64,000 bases of DNA from Actinopolymorpha cephalotaxi (lineage in GTDB: Bacteria; Actinomycetota; Actinomycetes; Propionibacteriales; Actinopolymorphaceae): assembly GCF_013408535.1 (NCBI RefSeq), contig NZ_JACBZA010000001.1, positions 6,098,850 through 6,162,849 on the forward strand, given 5' to 3'. Below, piece after piece: positions 58,369 to 64,000 of this stretch; position 1 is the stretch's first letter, and every line of letters starts with the position of its first letter. The position numbers were made by a program, and so were the translations under genes. The notes below the pieces were generated by a model. That model was not told where the DNA came from and did not search any database. It saw only the letters and a list, made by a program, of their open reading frames with translations.

Positions 58369-59355
58369 CTACTCGCCGCGGACGGCCAGCAGTACCTTGC
58401 CGACCTGTTCGCCGCGGTCGAGGATGCCGTGCGCCTCCGCCACCTGGTCGATCGGCACCACCTGGTGGACGACCGGGCGCAGGTGCCCGTCGGCGACCAG
58501 CGGCCAGACGTTCTCCCGCACGCTTGCCACGATGGCCGACTTCTCCGCCACGGGCCGGGCACGCAGCCCGGTCGCGAGGACGGCGGCCCGCTTGACCAGC
58601 AGCCGCGCCAGGTCGAGCTCGCCCTTGCGGCCGCCCTGCATTCCGATCACGACCAGCCGGCCCTCGGTGGCCAGCGTGGTGACATTCCGGTCGAGGTAGG
58701 GCGCGCCCACGATGTCGAGGATCACGTCGGCGCCGTGCCCGTCGGTGGTTTCGCGTACGACCTCGACGAAGTCCTGCTCGCGGTAGTCGACGGCGACGTC
58801 GGCGCCCAGGTCGCGGCACACCTCGCACTTGGCCGGCCCGCCCGCCGTGGCCAGCACCCGCGCACCGAGCGCGGTGGCCAACTGGATCGCGGTGGTGCCG
58901 ATGCCGCTCGCGCCGCCGTGCACCAGGAGGGTCTCCCGAGGCTGCAGCCCGGCGAGCATGAACACGTTGGACCACACCGTGCAGACCGCCTCCGGCAGCG
59001 CGGCCGCCTCGATCAGGCTCACGCCCTCGGGCCGGGGGAGCACCTGGCCCGCGGGCACCGCGACCTTCTCGGCGTACCCACCGCCGGCCAGCAGCGCGCA
59101 CACCTCGTCCCCGACCGCGAATCCCTCGACGTCCGGGCCCACCGCGGCGATCCGGCCCGAGCACTCCAGCCCGAGGAGGTCCGAGGCGCCGGGCGGGGGC
59201 GGGTAGTTGCCCTGGCGTTGCATGACGTCGGCGCGGTTGACGCCGGCCGCCACGACATCGATGACCACCTCGCCGGCGGCGGGTTCGGGCTCGGGCACGT
59301 CCCCGAGCCTGAGTACCTCCGGACCACCCGCACCCTCGAGTACGACTGCACGCAT
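58369..59355 (-). CDS. NADPH:quinone oxidoreductase (zinc-independent MDR)
   Basis: The 328-residue protein is a quinone reductase-type medium-chain dehydrogenase: MRAVVLEGAGGPEVLRLGDV, GVNRADVMQRQGNYPPPPGA, LGLECSGRIAAVG, then the cofactor fold LLVHGGASGIGTTAIQLATA with GADVAVDYREQDFVE and LDIVGAPYLDRNVTTL. The PIG3/QOR-like pattern predicts NADPH-dependent reduction of quinones or enals. No structural zinc Cys cluster is present. It lies upstream of the bpa unit and downstream of the K+ channel on the same strand. Confidence 0.92.
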   Translation of the reverse strand: MRAVVLEGAGGPEVLRLGDVPEPEPAAGEVVIDVVAAGVNRADVMQRQGNYPPPPGASDLLGLECSGRIAAVGPDVEGFAVGDEVCALLAGGGYAEKVAVPAGQVLPRPEGVSLIEAAALPEAVCTVWSNVFMLAGLQPRETLLVHGGASGIGTTAIQLATALGARVLATAGGPAKCEVCRDLGADVAVDYREQDFVEVVRETTDGHGADVILDIVGAPYLDRNVTTLATEGRLVVIGMQGGRKGELDLARLLVKRAAVLATGLRARPVAEKSAIVASVRENVWPLVADGHLRPVVHQVVPIDQVAEAHGILDRGEQVGKVLLAVRGE

Positions 59356-59470
59356 CGTTCGGCTCTCCTCCCGGTCGGCCGGCTTGTCGCCCTACCCGGT
59401 CGTTATGCGGTTCGTTCGGCGTCCTGACACCTGGAACGTGTCTCGAGGCGTGCCGGTCGGCCTTGGCGAT

Positions 59471-60694
59471 CTAGCCGGCCTGGCCGTCGGAGTCCTTGCC
59501 GCCCCTGGCAGCGGAGCCCCTGGCGCCGGAGCCGCCCGGGCCGTTGGGTCCGCCGGGCACGTCCGACCCGGCCGGCCTGATCGGCCCGACCTCCTCGGCG
59601 TCGCCGGACTCGTCGTGGGCCTCGTGTTCTCCGCCGGGCCGGGGCGCCCACGGAAGCTCCTCCGCGGGCCGGACCACGATCACCCGGTCGCCGCGCAGCA
59701 ACTGCGAGACGGTCGGGTCGAAGTAGCGGTAGACCTCGCCGCCGCGGACGACGGCCACCGCCACGTCGTCCAGGTTGCGCGGCGAACGTCCCTCCTCGCG
59801 GGGGAGTACGGGACGCTCGGCGACCTCCATGCCCTCCCCGTAGCTGAGCAGGTCCTCCAGAACCGTGCCGAGCGCGGGGCTGACCGTGGACAGGCCCATG
59901 ATCCGGCCCACCGCGTCGGAGGAGGTGACGGTGACGTCGGCGCCGCTCTGCCGCAGCAGCCGGATGTTCTCCGCCTCCCGTACCGACACCACCACCGTGG
60001 CGCTGGGGTTGAGCTGGCGGGCGGTGAGCGTGACCAGGACCGCCGTGTCGTCGCGGTGGGCGGTGACGATGACGCGGGAGGCGACGGAGACCTCGGCGCG
60101 CCGGAGCACGTCGGCCCGGGTGGCGTCACCGACCACCCCGCTCAGGCCGGCGGCGTTCGCCTCGGCCACCGCCCCTGCCGACGCGTCGACGACGACGATC
60201 CGGTCGGCGGGAATTCCGCCGTTGACGAGGGTGTCGATCGCGCTGCGGCCCTTGGTGCCGTACCCGACGACGACGGTGTGATCGCGCAACCTGGTCCTCC
60301 ATCGCGAAATGCGCCACTGCTCCCGGCTCCGCGTGGCCAGGACCTCGAGGGTCGTGCCGACCAACACGATAAGGAACGCGATCCGCAGCGGCGTGACGAG
60401 CAGGACGTTCGTGAGCCGGGCCTGCGAGGTGATCGGGGTGATGTCGCCATATCCGGTGGTGGTGAGGCTGACGGTCGCGTAGTACAACGCGTCGAGCACG
60501 CTGAGTGACCCACCCGCGGTGTCCCGGTAGCCGTCCCGGTCGACGTAGACCACCAGCACCACCAGGGCCAGCAGGCCGAGTGCTGCGGCGGCCCGGATGG
60601 CGATCTGGCGAAGGGGCGGGACGTAACTCTCGGGGAGGCGCACTTCACCGAACAGGTGCGGCGCCGCGCGGTTGGGACGCTGCGGAAGTGACAT
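59471..60694 (-). CDS. Potassium channel with RCK (TrkA-N/TrkA-C) domains
   Basis: 407 residues. Helix 1 RAAAALGLLALVVLVVYV, pore ALYYATVSLTTTGYGDITP with the TTTGYGD selectivity filter, helix 2 RIAFLIVLVGTTLEVLA: a two-helix channel subunit. A cytosolic RCK domain follows: HTVVVGYGTKGRSAIDTLVN (nucleotide-binding Rossmann), VVVDASAGAVAEANAAGLSG, VVGDATRADVLRRAEV; then a TrkA-C part (LLRGDRVIVVRPAEELPW). The last ~60 residues are Gly/Pro/Asp-rich and disordered. Tetrameric K+ efflux channel gated by ligand or nucleotide, as in MthK/Kch types. Confidence 0.94.
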   Translation of the reverse strand: MSLPQRPNRAAPHLFGEVRLPESYVPPLRQIAIRAAAALGLLALVVLVVYVDRDGYRDTAGGSLSVLDALYYATVSLTTTGYGDITPITSQARLTNVLLVTPLRIAFLIVLVGTTLEVLATRSREQWRISRWRTRLRDHTVVVGYGTKGRSAIDTLVNGGIPADRIVVVDASAGAVAEANAAGLSGVVGDATRADVLRRAEVSVASRVIVTAHRDDTAVLVTLTARQLNPSATVVVSVREAENIRLLRQSGADVTVTSSDAVGRIMGLSTVSPALGTVLEDLLSYGEGMEVAERPVLPREEGRSPRNLDDVAVAVVRGGEVYRYFDPTVSQLLRGDRVIVVRPAEELPWAPRPGGEHEAHDESGDAEEVGPIRPAGSDVPGGPNGPGGSGARGSAARGGKDSDGQAG

Positions 60695-60727
60695 GGCGGC
60701 AATGACAGTAGCGCCAGGCGAGTTCGG

Positions 60728-61753
60728 TCAGTCCGCCGAGCCGGTCTCCGTCCACCGCTGCGCGAGCTCGCGGGCCAGGTCGACACAGGCCGCGAGGTCG
60801 GCCGGCGAGCCGCCCCGCGCAGCGGCGGCGTACCCCACCAGGAACGTCGTCAGCGGCGCGGCCGGCCGGTCGACGTTGTGCGCGGCGTCGCGGGCCAGGT
60901 CGAGGACGGTGTTGATCAGGTCGGCGTCGACCACCGGGTGCACGCCGGTCTCAGCGTCTTCGGCTGCGTCGGCGGGCTTGGCGGCGTCGGCGGAGTCGGC
61001 GGCCAGCGCGGTGGTGAGCTGGTGGGCCCAGTCGAGGAGCATGGGTGGCCTTTCGGTGCTTTCGGGGGGAGTACGGGCGAGCCGGTCGGCGGCGGCGAGG
61101 TCGTCCGGGTTGTCGCAGTCGCGGGCCGCGCGAGGTGAGCGGATTTCCGCGCACCTCAGGAGGGTGGTGAGCCGGCGGGCGGGCTGGTTCCGCGGGTCGC
61201 CGGTCTCGGCCAGCACCCGGTCGACGGCGGTACGCCGGTAGGCCGCGGCCAGCGGCTGCGTATGCCCGGTCCCGTCGGTCAACGTGACCGCCTCCACGTC
61301 CGGGGCCCCGGTCGTCGGCCCGGTCGTCGGCCCGGTCGTCGGCCCGGTCTGCAGGCCGGCCACGAGTTGGGCCACCACGTCCGCGTCAAGCAGGGGCATG
61401 TCGGCGGCCAGCACCACCACGACGGGCGCGGCGCCCTCCCCGAGTCCGGCGGCCACCGCCGCGAGCGGGCCCGAACCGGGCGGGTCCTCCCGCGTCCAGC
61501 GCGGGCGTACGGGAAGGCTCGGGTCCACCGGACGCCGCGGGCCGACCACCGTGACCGACGCGGCGCCCACGCAGGCGGCGAGCACCCGGTCGAGCATCGT
61601 CCGGCCGCCGACCGGAAGCAGCACCTTGTCGGTACCGCCGAACCGGCGCGCGCCGCCACCGGCGAGCACGATCACGTCGTACGCCGCACCGTGCGCCGCC
61701 GGCCCGTCCGCCGCCCGTCCGTCCGTCCGATCGCCCGCCGCGGATGTGGTCAC
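60728..61753 (-). CDS. MobA-like nucleotidyltransferase fused to a DUF6457 domain
   Basis: The 341-residue protein from GTG 61753. The N-terminal ~230 residues are a MobA-type NTP transferase: DVIVLAGGGARRFGGTDKVL, VTVVGPRRPVDPSLP, VVVVLAADMPLLDADVVAQL, adding GMP to molybdopterin for the Mo cofactor. A TTGPTTGPTTGA insert is made by three GGCCCGGTCGTC 12-bp units. The C-terminal ~95 residues (PPMLLDWAHQLTTAL ... ADLINTVLDLARDAAHNVDR, PAAPLTTFLVGYAA) match the DUF6457 helical domain found beside or fused to MobA in actinomycetes. It is divergent from the nitrilase gene. Confidence 0.88.
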   Translation of the reverse strand: MTTSAAGDRTDGRAADGPAAHGAAYDVIVLAGGGARRFGGTDKVLLPVGGRTMLDRVLAACVGAASVTVVGPRRPVDPSLPVRPRWTREDPPGSGPLAAVAAGLGEGAAPVVVVLAADMPLLDADVVAQLVAGLQTGPTTGPTTGPTTGAPDVEAVTLTDGTGHTQPLAAAYRRTAVDRVLAETGDPRNQPARRLTTLLRCAEIRSPRAARDCDNPDDLAAADRLARTPPESTERPPMLLDWAHQLTTALAADSADAAKPADAAEDAETGVHPVVDADLINTVLDLARDAAHNVDRPAAPLTTFLVGYAAAARGGSPADLAACVDLARELAQRWTETGSAD

Positions 61754-61792
61754 GGGGTCGAGTGTGACACCAGCACGCGGCAGACTGGCGGG

Positions 61793-62602
61793 GTGCGCAT
61801 CGCCCTGCTGCAGTTCTCCGCCACGCTGGACAAGGAACGCAACCTCGCCGAGATCGGGCGCCTCGCCAGGTCCGTCTCCGGCGACCGCGCCGCCGAACGG
61901 CCCGCCGTCGTGGTGTGTCCCGAGGCGAGCATGTGCGACTTCGGCCCGGCCGACACCGTGCTCGCGGAGTACGCCGAGCCGCTGGACGGCCCGTTCGTAC
62001 GAGGTCTCGCCGACCTCGCCGCCGAGCTCGGCGCGGTCATCGTGGCGGGCATGTTCGAGCGCGTCGCCGACGACCCGGGCCGGGCGTACAACACGCTCGT
62101 GGTCGTACGGCCGGACGGTTCGCTCGCCGCGACCTACCGCAAGATCCACCTGTACGACGCGTTCGGCTACCGCGAGTCCGACCGGCTGGTGGCCGGTGAG
62201 CCGGAGCCGGTCACCGTCCCCGTCGGCGACCACCGGCTCGGCCTGCTCACCTGTTACGACCTTCGGTTCCCGGAGTTCGCGAGGGCGCTGGTCGACGCCG
62301 GGGCGGACGTCCTGGTGGTGCCGGCCGCCTGGATGCACGGCCCGCTGAAGGAGGACCACTGGGTCACGCTGGCGCGGGCCCGGGCGATCGAGAACACGAG
62401 CTATGTCGCCGCCTCCGGGCAGTGTGGTCCGGCGTACTCCGGGCACAGCATGCTGGTCGATCCGATGGGTGTCGTGGTGACGTCCCTGGGCGAGCAGGTG
62501 GGTGTGGCGGCCGGCGACGTCGACGCCGAACGCCTGGCGCAGGCGCGCACGCGCAACCCCACGCTGCGGCACCGCAAGTTCACTGTCAGTCCGCAGAAGT
62601 GA
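61793..62602 (+). CDS. Nitrilase-superfamily carbon-nitrogen hydrolase
   Basis: The 269-residue protein from GTG 61793. All three catalytic residues are present: Glu in VVVCPEASMCDFG, Lys in ATYRKIHLYDAFGYRESD, Cys in LGLLTCYDLRFPEFAR, plus a second Glu in RAIENTSYVAASGQCG. The closest pattern is the Nit/omega-amidase branch (deaminated glutathione or 2-oxoglutaramate hydrolysis, metabolite repair). The gap to the divergent mobA-like gene is only 39 bp, so the mRNA is likely short-leadered. Confidence 0.92.
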   Translation: MRIALLQFSATLDKERNLAEIGRLARSVSGDRAAERPAVVVCPEASMCDFGPADTVLAEYAEPLDGPFVRGLADLAAELGAVIVAGMFERVADDPGRAYNTLVVVRPDGSLAATYRKIHLYDAFGYRESDRLVAGEPEPVTVPVGDHRLGLLTCYDLRFPEFARALVDAGADVLVVPAAWMHGPLKEDHWVTLARARAIENTSYVAASGQCGPAYSGHSMLVDPMGVVVTSLGEQVGVAAGDVDAERLAQARTRNPTLRHRKFTVSPQK

Positions 62603-62772
62603 ACCGCGAGTGACGGAATCCTTGCCAAACATCCCGAAAGTCAATGTCTGAGGTAAAAATGGGCTCCCGGCACGCCTGATCCACTTCGTCACCTCTAAGG
62701 TCTGTGCTGGCAAAAAGCTGATCAAGGTCAGGACAGGCTGGGGGGCTCGTCTCCTAAAGGGGTGTGCGACAG
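62603..62772 (+). promoter_or_regulatory. Relatively A/T-rich leader of the WecG-like gene
   Basis: The 170 bases hold GTAAAAATGG and GGCAAAAAGCTGATCAAGGT, unusually A-rich for this DNA, then CTAAAGGGG before the start. It probably carries the promoter, and possibly a structured 5' leader; no known riboswitch could be matched by eye. Confidence 0.4.
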
Positions 62773-63537
62773 ATGGCCGTGACGAGCGTGAGTCGTCGGC
62801 TACGAGTGCTCGGAGTGCCGGTCGACGCCGTCGACATGCAGGGCACGTTGAACTGGGTCGAGGAGCGGGTCGCCAGCCGCGAGAGCGGCACCCACCTGTG
62901 CGTCAACGCGGCGAACGTCGTGCGCGCGCACGACGACCCCGACTACCTCGCCGTCCTCGAGCGCGGTGACCTGATCGGATCGGACGGCCAGCCGTTCGTC
63001 TGGGCCGCCCGCGCCCTCGGCCAGCCGCTGCCGGAGCGGGTCGCCGGGATCGACCTGATGGAGCAGGTGCTCGACCGCTCCCGGGAGACCGGTTGGCGGG
63101 TCTACCTGCTCGGCGGCCGCGACGAGGTGGTCCGCCGGCTGGCCGGTCAGCTCAGTGCCCGGGGCGTGCGCATCGTCGGTCACCGCGACGGCTACTTCGG
63201 CCCCGACGACGCCACCCGCGTGTGGGACGAGGTGCGGTCGGCCGACCCGGACGTGGTTTTCGTCGGGATGCCGACCCCCTCCAAGGAGCACTTCATCATC
63301 GAGGGCGCCCACCAGGCCCGGGTGCCGGTGTGCATCGGCGTGGGCGGCAGCTTCGACGTGCTGGCCGGCGACCTGCGCCGGGCGCCGGCGTACATGCAGC
63401 GGCTGGGACTGGAGTGGTTGTTCCGGCTGCTGCAGGAGCCCCGCCGGCTGTTCACGCGGTACGCCGTGACCAACACGAGGTTCCTCGCCCTGGTCCTGCG
63501 GGCGATGGTGCGCCGGACCCGGACCGCGCGCGGCTGA
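62773..63537 (+). CDS. WecG/TagA/CpsF-family glycosyltransferase
   Basis: The 254-residue protein from ATG 62773 (AAAGGGG upstream). Family blocks: VLGVPVDAVDMQGTLNWVEE, HLCVNAANVVRAHDDPDYLA, GDLIGSDGQPFVWAARALGQ, RVAGIDLMEQVLDRS, VYLLGGRDEVVRRLAGQL, VFVGMPTPSKEHFIIEG, CIGVGGSFDVLAGDLRRAPA and GLEWLFRLLQEPRRLFTRYA. GT26 enzymes add N-acetylmannosamine or similar sugars to lipid-linked intermediates for cell-wall or exopolysaccharide polymers at the inner membrane face. The stop codon lies in a 14-bp tandem repeat. Confidence 0.93.
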   Translation: MAVTSVSRRLRVLGVPVDAVDMQGTLNWVEERVASRESGTHLCVNAANVVRAHDDPDYLAVLERGDLIGSDGQPFVWAARALGQPLPERVAGIDLMEQVLDRSRETGWRVYLLGGRDEVVRRLAGQLSARGVRIVGHRDGYFGPDDATRVWDEVRSADPDVVFVGMPTPSKEHFIIEGAHQARVPVCIGVGGSFDVLAGDLRRAPAYMQRLGLEWLFRLLQEPRRLFTRYAVTNTRFLALVLRAMVRRTRTARG

Positions 63538-63587
63538 TCGTTTCGGACTGATCGTCACCGGCTGATCCTTTCGAGCTGATCGTCACG
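63532..63587. repeat. Four 14-bp tandem units at the WecG-like stop codon
   Basis: CTGATCGTTTCGGA, CTGATCGTCACCGG, CTGATCCTTTCGAG and CTGATCGTCACGGG place TGA at 63535 (the real stop), 63549, 63563 and 63577. The 14-base spacing moves the TGA through all three frames. A similar CTGATCGG unit pair lies at the gnd stop (39152-39175). Confidence 0.85.
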
Positions 63588-63652
63588 GGCGAGGGCCTCG
63601 CGGACGGATAACGGGTGGGCCGTCCGCGAGACACCCCATACGATTGGCCCAC

Positions 63653-64000
63653 GTGTCATCAACCTGCGAATCCGCCGGCTCGTCGGCTCCCTCCCCGTCA
63701 CCGGTGGCGCCCGTCGGCAGCGCCGCGGAGTCCGCGGCCCGGTCCACTGCACAGTCCGTTGCTCAGTCCGTTGCTCAGCCCGCCGTGGAGTCCGGCCACA
63801 CCCGTGCCTACGCCGGCGGCGCGCTGGTGACGCTGGCCGAGGAGCGGCCACCCGCGCAGCCGGCCGTCCCGGCACAGTCGGCCCCGGCCCGCGGCGGCTG
63901 GCCCGCCTGGCTGCTCCTCGCCGCCGTCGTCCTCCTCGCCTTCAACCTCCGCCCCGCCGTCTCCGGCCTCGGTGCGGTCCTGGACGAGCTGAGCGCGGAC
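63653..64000 (+). CDS. MFS transporter, CynX/NimT-type, N-terminal part (3' end outside window)
   Basis: GTG 63653 opens a 116-residue reading to the window end. The first ~90 residues are a disordered Ser/Ala/Pro arm with STAQSVAQSVAQPAVESG repeats. Then WPAWLLLAAVVLLAFNLRPA begins the first transmembrane helix, and NLRPAVSGLGAVLDEL is the hallmark loop of the cyanate/nitroimidazole-type MFS group. TACGAT at 63639-63644 is 8 bases before the start without a ribosome site, so the transcript may be leaderless. Substrate unknown. Confidence 0.82.
   Translation, partial: MSSTCESAGSSAPSPSPVAPVGSAAESAARSTAQSVAQSVAQPAVESGHTRAYAGGALVTLAEERPPAQPAVPAQSAPARGGWPAWLLLAAVVLLAFNLRPAVSGLGAVLDELSAD

Noticed and set aside
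57362-58699. 445-codon plus-strand frame across the bpa region
   Set aside because: No recognised motif and it is antisense to bpa and the quinone reductase.
60728-62725. Long N-terminal extension of the MobA-like frame beyond 61753
   Set aside because: The extra ~320 codons are antisense to the nitrilase gene, whose catalytic triad is intact.

Overview
The window is GC-rich DNA with strong G/C third-position bias, many GTG starts and frequent ATGA/GTGA gene overlaps. It encodes a proteasome activator of the Bpa family and many actinobacterial family combinations, so the source is almost certainly an actinomycete chromosome (a Propionibacteriales-like host is a guess). No rRNA, tRNA or CRISPR array was seen.

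Layout. 1-8.3 kb: end of a tricorn-type protease, a decayed Uma2 gene, an HxlR/RidA divergent pair, a large FAD/Fe-S oxidoreductase, an ornithine-cyclodeaminase relative, and a cupin/membrane-protein pair facing a TetR gene. 8.3-12.2 kb: a fused anthranilate synthase TrpEG behind a Trp-Trp-Trp leader peptide and attenuator hairpin, then an ArsR/flavin-reductase pair. 12.1-21.5 kb: a sugar locus with a PfkB kinase, a YihT-like aldolase, a PhyH dioxygenase, an AraC regulator, a LacI regulator, a GH38 alpha-mannosidase and a GmhA-like SIS isomerase. Near-identical LacI-type operators lie in front of the aldolase-kinase operon and in front of the mannosidase-isomerase operon, 4.3 kb apart. 21.5-25.1 kb: a frameshifted hydrolase, an HTH protein with three evenly phased 19-bp palindromes upstream, an aldo/keto reductase and another hydrolase.

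25.4-34.3 kb is an integrated element of about 8.9 kb that splits a WYL-type regulator gene into an N-terminal part (25169-25389) and a C-terminal part (34261-35037). A large serine recombinase lies just inside the left end. Joining the flanks at the shared CGCCC restores the regulator frame, and joining the element ends gives an attP-like imperfect dyad. The cargo is two converging, translationally coupled sets of small genes: a winged-helix-like protein, an HEAGH zinc-peptidase-like protein, many Cys-pair mini-proteins, a lipoprotein and a small membrane protein. A perfect 15-bp terminator stem separates the two sets. No transfer, capsid or obvious replication protein was recognised.

35-45.6 kb is mostly chromosomal metabolism: ArsR/SRPBCC, AnmK, 6-phosphogluconate dehydrogenase, an RpiB-like isomerase, an aldo/keto reductase, prephenate dehydratase, TetR/FAD-monooxygenase and a stand-alone AICAR transformylase. 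Regulatory DNA here includes a parS-like palindrome (39190-39205), a 39-bp double TetR operator (42797-42835), and a very convincing ZTP (pfl) riboswitch with a ribosome-site hairpin in front of the AICAR transformylase.

45.9-64 kb: a sacsin/Hsp90-like ATPase of 1066 residues, a PAP2-diacylglycerol-kinase fusion, SerS, two HAD phosphatases, MetG with a structured leader, a lipoprotein, Bpa, a quinone oxidoreductase, a K+ channel with RCK domains, a MobA-DUF6457 fusion, a nitrilase, a WecG/TagA glycosyltransferase and the start of an MFS transporter. Short tandem repeats that copy the stop-codon neighbourhood recur behind several unrelated genes.
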